Source of the DNA: Pirellula sp.
GTDB lineage: Bacteria > Planctomycetota > Planctomycetia > Pirellulales > PNKZ01
Length of the DNA: 64,000 nt
Direction: 5' to 3'
Assembly: GCA_013822735.1 (NCBI GenBank)
Contig: PNKZ01000001.1
Span: 620,001 to 684,000 of the forward strand
The notes beneath the pieces were generated by a model. That model saw nothing but the letters and a program-made list of their open reading frames with translations, searched no databases and was not told where the DNA came from. Each line of letters starts with the position of its first letter. Position 1 is the stretch's first letter. Both the position numbers and the translations under genes were made by a program. This document shows, piece after piece, positions 8,467 to 15,051 of this stretch.

Positions 8467-9588
8467 ATGACTAAGTTCGCAGATATCCGCAGCAAGGTTC
8501 TCGCCGGCGAGCGGCTCACTTTTGACGACGGCGTGCATCTCTATTCGCCCGAAGTCGATTTGAACGAACTCGGCGCGCTGGCCAACGTCGTGCGCGAACG
8601 GATCAACGGCAACTTTGCGTATTACAATATCAATACGCATTTGAACCCGACCAATGTCTGCATCTACCGCTGCATCTTTTGCGCGTTTCGCAGCGATCTG
8701 AAAGATCCGCGCGGCTACCTGATGAGCGACGAGCAGATTCTCGAGCGCGGCCGAGAAGCGGTCGAGAGCGGCTGCACGGAGATGCACATCGTCGGCGGCC
8801 TGCACCATCAGCGGAAGTTTGATTGGTACTTGAACATCGTGCGCATCTTGCACGAGGCCTATCCGCGCCTGCATCTGAAGGCCTGGACCGGCGTCGAGAT
8901 CAATTGGTTTCAGCACCTCACCGGCTGGTCGATCGAAAAGATTCTCACGACCTTGCGCGAAGCCGGCCTCGGCAGCTTGCCCGGCGGCGGCGCGGAGATC
9001 TTTCACTCCGACGTCCGCGACATCATCTGCGAACACAAAGCCGATGCGGAAAACTGGATCGACATCCATCGCACGGCCCACAAGCTCGGGCTACGCAGCA
9101 ATTGCACAATGCTCTACGGCCACATCGAAACGGCCGAACATCGCATCGACCATCTCGTGCGGTTGCGTGCTTTGCAAGACGAGACCGGCGGCTTCCAAAC
9201 GTTCATTCCGCTGGCATTTCATCCGGACAACACGAAGCTCGACCATATCAAGAAGCCGTCGAGCTTGATGGACCTGCGGACGATGGCCGTGTCGCGACTG
9301 ATGCTCGACAACATCGCCCACATGAAGGCCTACTGGATCATGCTCGGCATCGGCACCGCGCAGACGGCGCTGTCGTACGGGGCCGACGATATCGACGGTA
9401 CCGTGCGGCACGAACTGATCTACCACGACGCCGGCGCTGAAACGCCCGAGATTCTGTCGGTCGACGACATTCGCAACCTGATCATCGAGACGGGGCGCGA
9501 GCCTGTCGAGCGCGATACGCTCTACCATCGCGTCGTGCGCGACGGTACGCGTTGGGAAGCGAGCGAACCGGTGGCGGTGGGAAGTTAG
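8467..9588 (+). CDS. mqnE: Aminofutalosine synthase MqnE (radical SAM)
   Basis: A 373-residue radical SAM enzyme that joins a chorismate-derived enolpyruvyl benzoate to SAM to give aminofutalosine in the futalosine menaquinone pathway. The 4Fe-4S site CIYRCIFC (CxxxCxxC) stands at about residues 61-68, preceded by NINTHLNPTNV. Further family stretches are MHIVGGLHHQ, AWTGVEINWF, GLGSLPGGGAEIF and the C-terminal LGIGTAQTALSYGADDIDGT. The frame also has a TTG 27 bases upstream; the ATG at 8467 was preferred because MTKFADIRSKVLAGERL fits the family N-terminus. It ends the quinone block. Confidence 0.95.
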   Translation: MTKFADIRSKVLAGERLTFDDGVHLYSPEVDLNELGALANVVRERINGNFAYYNINTHLNPTNVCIYRCIFCAFRSDLKDPRGYLMSDEQILERGREAVESGCTEMHIVGGLHHQRKFDWYLNIVRILHEAYPRLHLKAWTGVEINWFQHLTGWSIEKILTTLREAGLGSLPGGGAEIFHSDVRDIICEHKADAENWIDIHRTAHKLGLRSNCTMLYGHIETAEHRIDHLVRLRALQDETGGFQTFIPLAFHPDNTKLDHIKKPSSLMDLRTMAVSRLMLDNIAHMKAYWIMLGIGTAQTALSYGADDIDGTVRHELIYHDAGAETPEILSVDDIRNLIIETGREPVERDTLYHRVVRDGTRWEASEPVAVGS

Positions 9589-9591
9589 GGG

Positions 9592-9619
9592 TTGCTAGTA
9601 GCTGGTAGCAAGTTGCTAG
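9592..9619. repeat. Heptamer array (TTGCTAG/TAGCTGG)
   Basis: TTGCTAG TAGCTGG TAGCAAG TTGCTAG, four 7-base steps starting 4 bases after the mqnE stop codon. The same words recur at 13955-13982. Confidence 0.8.
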
Positions 9620-9640
9620 AAAGACAAACGATCACCTGCA

Positions 9641-9666
9641 TAGCCCGATCGGCCACGATCGGTTCC
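9641..9666. repeat. Single hairpin related to the TTTAGCCC element
   Basis: TAGCCCGATCG-gcca-CGATCGG is one hairpin with the TAGCCC lead seen in the full tandem-hairpin units. It lies just upstream of the next gene start. Confidence 0.4.
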
Positions 9667-9673
9667 GCCACGC

Positions 9674-10189
9674 ATGTTTGACCTGTTTCACGAAGTCGGC
9701 ATGTTGCCGTTTTGGCTCGGGGCGGGCCTCGTGCTGCTTTGCTTGGCCGCGGCTTGGTTTCGCAAGTCGCGCCGCGCGGCGGGGGCCGCCGTCACGCTCG
9801 TGTGGGTCGCCGGCTTCTTCTACGTGCCGTACTTCTTGTTTCAGTACGCGGCCTACAACCAGAAGCTGGAAGCGTCGCGGATCGGCGAACTGCTCGATCC
9901 GGCCGATCGGGCACATTTCGCCGAGACGCAACGGGCTGCGTTGATGTACGCCGTGCTGCTTTCCGTCACCGGCGCGACGTTCGTCGTGCTCAAGTCGTAC
10001 AAGGCGCCGCAACTGCGAACGAGCCGGCTGGAGATGGAGCTCGCCAAGGCGCTTCAGTTGAAGCACAAGAAGGCGGTAGAGAAGGCGGCCGAAGAAGCCG
10101 CGAAGAAGTCCGCCGTGAAATCGAATGCGTCGCCTAACGAGGATCACGGCGAACGCGACAACGAGCTTGACGACGGCACGACGAAGTAG
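9674..10189 (+). CDS. Hypothetical three-TM membrane protein
   Basis: A 171-residue protein with membrane segments at about 9-27, 36-57 and 91-111, followed by a Lys/Ala/Glu-rich tail (KKAVEKAAEEAAKKSA) likely to be helical and cytoplasmic. No recognised domain. It follows mqnE by about 85 bases on the same strand, with a heptamer array and a hairpin between them, so it may or may not belong to the quinone transcription unit. Nothing in the sequence supports a role in quinone synthesis. Confidence 0.7.
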   Translation: MFDLFHEVGMLPFWLGAGLVLLCLAAAWFRKSRRAAGAAVTLVWVAGFFYVPYFLFQYAAYNQKLEASRIGELLDPADRAHFAETQRAALMYAVLLSVTGATFVVLKSYKAPQLRTSRLEMELAKALQLKHKKAVEKAAEEAAKKSAVKSNASPNEDHGERDNELDDGTTK

Positions 10190-10213
10190 TGGGCCCGAGA
10201 GGACACGTCGGCC

Positions 10214-11719
10214 TTACGGCTCGACGCTCGCCTTCGTTGTTGGGAGCGACTCCGCATCCGCCGCCGACATCGCGATCACGGCCAGGGCCGTGCACAAGAT
10301 CGGGTCGTCTTCCTTCATGAGAAAGCCGGCGCGATTGACGAACGAGCCGTCGGCCCGTTGTTCCATGCGCAGGCCGCTCTGGAGATCGCTCTCCCAAGGG
10401 CCCGGCCAATGGAGTGCACGGTAACATTCGGCCCGCACGGCGTAGTGGTAGAACTGGATCGACGCACCCCAGTTCTCGTTCGAATCCTTCGGTACGCCTT
10501 CGGGGTAATGCAGGTTCGGATGTTTTTCGAGCCAGCCGATCGCGGCGCGTATCCGCTCGTCGTCGCGCGGCACGCCGCAGGCCAAGAGGGCGAGAATGCC
10601 GTCGCACGTCGCGGTCGCGTAGCTGCGGAAGTACGGCGTAGGGTGGGGCGAGCCTGCGAGGCCCACGCGGTCCGTCGTTGGCTTGTCCGCGTGGGCCTCA
10701 CTCCGTTCGACCCACCCTACGCCCCCTTTGTTGGCGGCCAGCACGACCGGCGAAAAGTAAAAGCCGCCGTCGTAGATTTGTTCGCGTACTTCGAGCGACA
10801 AACGACTCCGGTCGCTGACGCTCCCGGCTCGCTCCGGAGTTTCTTCTGCGAGCGACGGTTGCGGGCGGTCTTCGGTCGGGTGCTTCTGCACGAGTCGCAA
10901 GAATCGCTCGGCGCGGGCATACATCGCGGCATCTTTGTGACCGGCCGCGCGGAGCGCTTGGAGCACGTGCCGCGTATGGCCGATGTCCATGTGCCCCGGC
11001 GAACCGCCGACCGGTCGCGGGCCGCCGAAGCCCCAGCCGCCGTACGCGGGATGCTCCGGTCCGAAGCCGGTCGCCTCGCAGTATTGTTGTCCGACGAGGT
11101 AAGCCGTCATCCGCGCGATAAGCGGCTTATCAGTCGGGTCGTTCTCGGCGACGAGACATTGCAAGGCGAGCGAAGTCGCGTAGTTGGGGTATTCGAGCAG
11201 TTCGGGATCGTCGGCGCCGAGGGAGCCGGCGGCGCTAACATGTTGCCGAATGAACCCAAGCGGTCGTAGGTGTAGGCCGGGGCAACGTCGCAGACCTTCC
11301 GCGGTGTGGATTTGGGATTCGACGGCGATGCGCACCAACGGAGTGAGGGCCGCTCCGTTGCGAAGCTGCGCGTAGTTGGCGCTGTGCCAGCCGCCGTCCG
11401 CTTGTTGTCGACTTGCCAACCAATCGATCGCGGCGACGAGCGGATCGGCGGTTGTCGCCGGGGACTGAGACTTGGATAGGACGGGAGATGCCTGCTCGCA
11501 TCCTATCGCGAGGAGCGCCCCGCACGCTGCGCAGAACGTTGCGAGCCAACGGCGGCGCGTGATGCCCCCCGCATTCCGCTCGACGACGAGCGGCCTAAGC
11601 CGGAGAGAGCGCGGCGCGGCAAGTTCGCGTGGAAGCACATTAGCCCCCGGCGAGTCGCCGGGGGCAAGCGACGTTCCATACACCTCGGCCGTCTCCCCAA
11701 ATGAGCGACGATCCGCCAT
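10214..11719 (-). CDS. Squalene-cyclase/prenyltransferase-repeat lipoprotein-like protein carrying embedded repeats
   Basis: A 501-residue alpha/alpha-barrel-type repeat protein. Family repeats include ADGGWHSANY, AYGGWGFGGP, NWGASIQFYHYAV and ADGSFVNRAG. The acidic DxDD motif of true squalene-hopene cyclases is absent, so cyclase activity is unlikely. A Tat-like RRRW followed by a hydrophobic stretch and LAIGC (about 52-74) suggests an exported lipoprotein whose true start could be internal. Three segments are encoded by repeats found elsewhere in intergenic DNA: the N-terminal 20-50 region, ERAGSVSDRSRL (10805-10832) and an 89-bp palindrome giving GWVERSEAHADKPTTDRVGL (10635-10723). It follows the 560-residue paralogue by 44 bases. 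Confidence 0.75.
   Translation of the reverse strand: MADRRSFGETAEVYGTSLAPGDSPGANVLPRELAAPRSLRLRPLVVERNAGGITRRRWLATFCAACGALLAIGCEQASPVLSKSQSPATTADPLVAAIDWLASRQQADGGWHSANYAQLRNGAALTPLVRIAVESQIHTAEGLRRCPGLHLRPLGFIRQHVSAAGSLGADDPELLEYPNYATSLALQCLVAENDPTDKPLIARMTAYLVGQQYCEATGFGPEHPAYGGWGFGGPRPVGGSPGHMDIGHTRHVLQALRAAGHKDAAMYARAERFLRLVQKHPTEDRPQPSLAEETPERAGSVSDRSRLSLEVREQIYDGGFYFSPVVLAANKGGVGWVERSEAHADKPTTDRVGLAGSPHPTPYFRSYATATCDGILALLACGVPRDDERIRAAIGWLEKHPNLHYPEGVPKDSNENWGASIQFYHYAVRAECYRALHWPGPWESDLQSGLRMEQRADGSFVNRAGFLMKEDDPILCTALAVIAMSAADAESLPTTKASVEP
10635..10723. repeat. 89-bp palindromic repeat inside a coding sequence
   Basis: The left arm is GGCGTAGGGTGGGGCGAG... ending GGCCCACGCGG at 10670. 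The right arm begins CCGCGTGGGCC at 10687 and ends CCACCCTACGCC at 10723. The central spacer is 16 bases. A single-arm relative (CTAGGGTGGGTCGAG...GCCCACGCGG) lies in intergenic DNA at 26476-26509. Confidence 0.9.
10805..10832. repeat. Dispersed 28-bp repeat within CDS (copy 1)
   Basis: The 28 bases starting ACTCCGGTCGCT and ending CCCGGCTCGC match 26729-26756 at 27 of 28 positions. Here they are read antisense as part of the 501-residue protein. Confidence 0.8.
11575..11672. repeat. Degenerate tandem-hairpin element within CDS 5' region
   Basis: CCGCTCG-acga-CGAGCGG followed by CCTAAG, and about 55 bases on TTAGCCCCCGGCGA-g-TCGCCGGGGGC. These are the parts of a TTTAGCCC-type element, here spread over the region that encodes residues 16-50 of the cyclase-like protein. 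Confidence 0.6.
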
Positions 11720-11763
11720 GGCATGCTTGCTCGTTGGGGCAGAGGGAGAGAACAGGAAGCAAG

Positions 11764-13446
11764 TTATTGGTTCTTCACAAGAACTTCTTTCTTATCGTCA
11801 CTCTTCTCATCCACTTTCGCAATCGCCGCGGCTTCCTTCGCAAGCCGCGTGAGCATTTCGGCGTCGTGGTCGGCCGTCATGGTTTGCACGACCGCGGCCG
11901 TGCAGAACACCGGGCTCGTGATGCAATGGTGGCCGCTCCAACTGCCGTCGGGGTTTTGCACCTTCGAGAGTCGGCCGCTCATCCGGTCGTACCATTGGTT
12001 CCAATCTTTCTCGCCGAGAATCACCATCGATTCGCTCGCGAGCATGTAGCTCAAGAATTCTTCGCCGCCGTTGTTGCCGAAGCCGGCGAGCAGTGCTTCG
12101 TCGTCGGTCGCGGCGGCCGCTCCGGCCGGCAGGCCCGCCGAGGAACGGGTCACCGGGCTAGAAATGACGCCGCCGCTAAACGTTAATGTTCCCGCGCCGA
12201 CGACCGTTGTCCCAGCGGACCCCAAAGTAATGCCGCTCACGTCCGTGGTCGAAGCCACGCTCTCGATCGGCGGCGCCGCGGCGACGGGACCCGAGGTCGG
12301 CAAGGCCGGCTTGGCCGATGCGACCAAATCTCCCGACACGGTACTGGTACCGCCGGTGAACGTGTTCACGCCGTTGAGCGTCATCGATTGACTCGTCGCG
12401 CTGCCGTTGGCGCTCATTAGGAGACTCGCAACGCCCGCTTTGACGCCGGCGATCTTCAGATTCTCTTCATTGAGCGGCGCGTCGGCCGGCAGCTTGCCCT
12501 CTTGCTTGGCCTTCTCGATGAAATCGGTCGCGGCTCGGGAGTTGGCGGCATTGGCGCGGAACGAACTGTTGTTGGCGTACAGCGCAATGCCGGCCGATGC
12601 GCCCGTCTTCACGATGCCGGTCTTCGCGTCGAAATTGTCGCCGTGGTACTTGCGGGCCAAGTCGAGCCTTCCTTGATCGACTTTCTTGCCGGCCGCTTGC
12701 GCGTATTCGAAAGCCGAGCAGCCGAGCGACGATTGCAGCACGTTGGCCCAACCGCCGCCGACGTTCCAACTGCCGTCTTTCTGTTGCGCTTCGCCGAGTT
12801 TGGCGAGGCACTTGTCGAGCGCCTTATCGACCCGGCCATGGAGCGAATCGCTCTTCGGCAACACGGCCAAAGCGCGCGCTAGATACTGGGCCGTCATTGC
12901 CGTGTCTACCAGCGGACCGAGCTTCGATTGGATTTGCGTTCCTTCGAGTTCGGTGATCTTCGGGCCCGGCTTCGTGTATTCTTCGACGACCGAGCAAAGG
13001 TACTCCGTCGCGCGACGGGCGTTGGCTTGGTACTTGCCCGAGGCCGGCGTATGGCCGTAGCGCAAGAGCGCCGAGGCGACGAATGCGGTCGTCGCGGGAT
13101 CGACCACCACGGCATGCGGATCGCGAATGTCTTGTTTGGCGTGACTGCCGGCTCCCCAACCGCCGTCTTTATGTTGCGCGTCGATGAGCCAGACGAGCCC
13201 CTTGTCGATGAACTCCGGAGCAGGGCGGGCGCGCACGATGCCGGCAGCCGTGGATTTCGTCGGGTCGGCCGCTTCGCGATGTGCGACTTTCGTCAGCAGA
13301 GGTGCGGTGTGCGGCGTAGGGGCGCGGGCTTCACGATCGGCCGAGGCGTCGCCTCCGCAGAGCATGACGATCAGGCCCGCCGTGCCGAGGCCTGCGGCGA
13401 CCGCGGCGGCCGCTTTGCTGAAACCGGAGAGACTTTGAGTGCTCAT
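11764..13446 (-). CDS. Squalene-cyclase/prenyltransferase-repeat protein with PATR-like insert
   Basis: A 560-residue exported or membrane-anchored protein; the N-terminal hydrophobic segment is at 11-31. Cyclase-type repeats are seen at 92-102 (HKDGGWGAGS), 223-234 (KDGSWNVGGGWA) and 499-506 (PDGSWSGH), with ITSPVFCTAAVVQTM near the end. Lys-containing helices separate them. No DxDD acid motif is present. Residues 350-430 are foreign to this fold: LNGVNTFTGGTSTVSGDL and VGAGTLTFSGGV resemble autotransporter passenger-associated repeats. The ATG at 13446 was chosen over an upstream in-frame ATG because AGGAAAC precedes it at proper spacing. It lies 44 bases upstream of its paralogue, suggesting an operon. 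Confidence 0.85.
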   Translation of the reverse strand: MSTQSLSGFSKAAAAVAAGLGTAGLIVMLCGGDASADREARAPTPHTAPLLTKVAHREAADPTKSTAAGIVRARPAPEFIDKGLVWLIDAQHKDGGWGAGSHAKQDIRDPHAVVVDPATTAFVASALLRYGHTPASGKYQANARRATEYLCSVVEEYTKPGPKITELEGTQIQSKLGPLVDTAMTAQYLARALAVLPKSDSLHGRVDKALDKCLAKLGEAQQKDGSWNVGGGWANVLQSSLGCSAFEYAQAAGKKVDQGRLDLARKYHGDNFDAKTGIVKTGASAGIALYANNSSFRANAANSRAATDFIEKAKQEGKLPADAPLNEENLKIAGVKAGVASLLMSANGSATSQSMTLNGVNTFTGGTSTVSGDLVASAKPALPTSGPVAAAPPIESVASTTDVSGITLGSAGTTVVGAGTLTFSGGVISSPVTRSSAGLPAGAAAATDDEALLAGFGNNGGEEFLSYMLASESMVILGEKDWNQWYDRMSGRLSKVQNPDGSWSGHHCITSPVFCTAAVVQTMTADHDAEMLTRLAKEAAAIAKVDEKSDDKKEVLVKNQ

Positions 13447-13586
13447 GGCGGAGTTTCCTAAATGCAAGTTGCGAGATCGGCGCGCGAGAAACCGGGCGCG
13501 GACGACGGCGCAGCATACATTCGGGGGCCGTCGTCGAAGACTTGGACGCGGCAAGCCGGAAAAGAGTTTCCGAGAATTTTCGGAGA

Positions 13587-13656
13587 GCGAGCGGCAGGGT
13601 TGATCCCTGCCGTCGGGACTTCATTGGGGACGGCGGGGATTAACCCCGCCGCTCGC
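13587..13656. repeat. Cruciform-like double hairpin upstream of the cyclase-like gene
   Basis: An outer 9-bp stem, GCGAGCGGC (13587-13595) with GCCGCTCGC (13648-13656), encloses two hairpins: GGCAGGG-ttgat-CCCTGCC and GGCGGGG-attaa-CCCCGCC. It lies about 140 bases upstream of the start of the 560-residue gene. Confidence 0.7.
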
Positions 13657-13686
13657 CGAGAAGTCGTTGGGACTCGCCGGGTCGCT

Positions 13687-13821
13687 CTACCCGCGATTCG
13701 GAGTCGAGTCGGTCCAGCGGCCGAACCAGAGCGCAAAGCCCCCCAGGGCCGCAAGCATGGCCAAGCCGCCGCAAATCAGGAGGTCGCCGCCGGTGGTAAG
13801 AATGGTCGCGTGGTCCGACAT
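13687..13821 (-). CDS. Small single-pass membrane ORF, 44 residues
   Basis: An ATG-started frame encodes 44 residues: a polar start (MSDHATILTTGG), a hydrophobic segment from about 13 to 34 (DLLICGGLAMLAALGGFALW) and a short basic/polar tail ending RWTDSTPNRG. It is shorter than usual gene-calling limits. No strong ribosome-binding site precedes it. It lies upstream of the cyclase-like pair on the same strand. Function unknown; it could be a genuine small membrane protein or chance. Confidence 0.45.
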   Translation of the reverse strand: MSDHATILTTGGDLLICGGLAMLAALGGFALWFGRWTDSTPNRG

Positions 13822-13954
13822 GGCCGTAAACTCGTTAGCAATACGTGGGTAAGGGTAGGTCGCCGCTCAGGCCTGTCAAAAGGCCCCACGAACAACCGGC
13901 ATATTCGATGCCGACTGCTTGAGCGCGGTGACGTGCGAACTGTTACCGCGGCAG

Positions 13955-13982
13955 TAGCTAGTTGCTGGTAGCTAGTAGCTAG
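13955..13982. repeat. Heptamer array (TAGCTAG)
   Basis: TAGCTAG TTGCTGG TAGCTAG TAGCTAG, four exact 7-base steps. Same word family as 9592-9619. The surrounding spacer (13822-14070) holds no gene that I can see. Confidence 0.8.
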
Positions 13983-14070
13983 AACAGCGGAGAAAGTCGC
14001 CTAATGTCGACTGTCCTCATTTAGCTCCGGAGCTTGTCTCCGGGAGATATACCGCCGCCGCCGGCGCGTC

Positions 14071-14892
14071 TTACACGGAAGCCGGCCCTTTTTTCCCGCC
14101 CCGCAACGAAAGCAGTATCGGCGGCCCGGTAAGGAGGGCGAGAAACGCAAAGGCGATCGCCGTGGCCTGATATACGCCGTAGCGATGCGGAAGTTCGCCC
14201 ACGATGGGCCCGATCCCCAAGCCCAGGCCGATCGCCACGGCGATGCTGAAAAAGATCAGCAGGAAAAACACGACCATGCCGGCGTCGGGCATATACGTCG
14301 CCACGACCGCCGCGCCGCCGAAGAGCGTGCCGAATAGCGCCAAGATCACGAACATCGCGAACATGCTGAGAAACTGATACTCGGCAAACGCGGCGTACGA
14401 AACCTGCTCGGCCGTTTCGAGGCCTGACTCGCTGTCGATGTGATGCGGCGCCTGCACCGGCAGGATGAGCAAGCTTAAGAGCGCCATGATGAGCACCGGC
14501 GTCATGACGCCGAGGCCGTGCCAATAGGCATCGTCGCGTTCGGCTGCCTTATCGGCACTTCTGTCTGCCGAGCCTGCGACGGCAAACAGTCCGCGCCCGA
14601 TATAAAGCGCGACGAAGGCGAATGGCATGAACACGATCGCCACGATCACCCACCAAACCAGCATGAGCAGCAAGCTGAGAAATCCGGAGATGCCGTATTG
14701 AAACAGTTCGTCCCACGGTCGCAACCAAAACGGCACCTCGGCCGGATTTCCGACCATATATGCGCAGATGCCGCATACGAGAAAGTGCGCGACGACGGCA
14801 CACCACCACACGCCCGCCATGATGAGCACGGAGAACAACCCCGGCGGCGGAGCAGGGGTGGTAGGCAGAGATGCAGGTTTGGGTTTGGTCAT
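14071..14892 (-). CDS. Hypothetical polytopic membrane protein
   Basis: A 273-residue protein with a Pro-rich N-terminus and about six hydrophobic segments, near residues 19-47, 67-105 (long, probably two helices), 126-146, 171-198, 204-231 and 240-262. The polar loop 106-125 is rich in Asp, Arg and Ala. No transport signature or catalytic motif is recognisable. It is transcribed alone; recG lies about 160 bases upstream on the same strand with a repeat-rich spacer between them. Confidence 0.75.
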   Translation of the reverse strand: MTKPKPASLPTTPAPPPGLFSVLIMAGVWWCAVVAHFLVCGICAYMVGNPAEVPFWLRPWDELFQYGISGFLSLLLMLVWWVIVAIVFMPFAFVALYIGRGLFAVAGSADRSADKAAERDDAYWHGLGVMTPVLIMALLSLLILPVQAPHHIDSESGLETAEQVSYAAFAEYQFLSMFAMFVILALFGTLFGGAAVVATYMPDAGMVVFFLLIFFSIAVAIGLGLGIGPIVGELPHRYGVYQATAIAFAFLALLTGPPILLSLRGGKKGPASV

Positions 14893-14928
14893 GTCTCAGA
14901 ATAAAGCGATCAACGATGATGCCTGCCC

Positions 14929-14998
14929 CTCACCCCATCCCTCTCCCCGATAGTCGCCGCTCAATATCACCAACGTGAAGCGTCGGGGCGAGGGGGCC
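14929..14998. repeat. CCCTC/GAGGG hairpin element (copy 1)
   Basis: CCCCTCACCCCATCCCTCTCCCCGA, about 35 bases of core, then TCGGGGCGAGGGGGC. Close relatives lie at 26382-26455 (same order) and 26222-26295 (opposite orientation); a shorter one lies at 35888-35925. Confidence 0.6.
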
Positions 14999-15016
14999 GA
15001 ACAGGTTTTAAATTTA

Positions 15017-15044
15017 GCATTCAGCATTCAGCATTCCGCATTCT
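15017..15044. repeat. Heptamer array (AGCATTC)
   Basis: AGCATTC AGCATTC AGCATTC CGCATTC, four 7-base steps, 8 bases downstream of the recG stop side. The word recurs, in inverted pairs, at 26307-26380 and 35460-35529. Confidence 0.85.
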
Positions 15045-15051
15045 CTCGAAC

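Noticed and set aside
12157-12400. Autotransporter reading of the cyclase-like gene
   Set aside because: Only the short PATR-like insert is present; there is no C-terminal translocator barrel or PEP-CTERM signal.
10214-13446. Squalene-hopene cyclase activity for the two tandem genes
   Set aside because: The DxDD acid motif and the usual length of about 630 residues are missing; only the repeat fold is shared.
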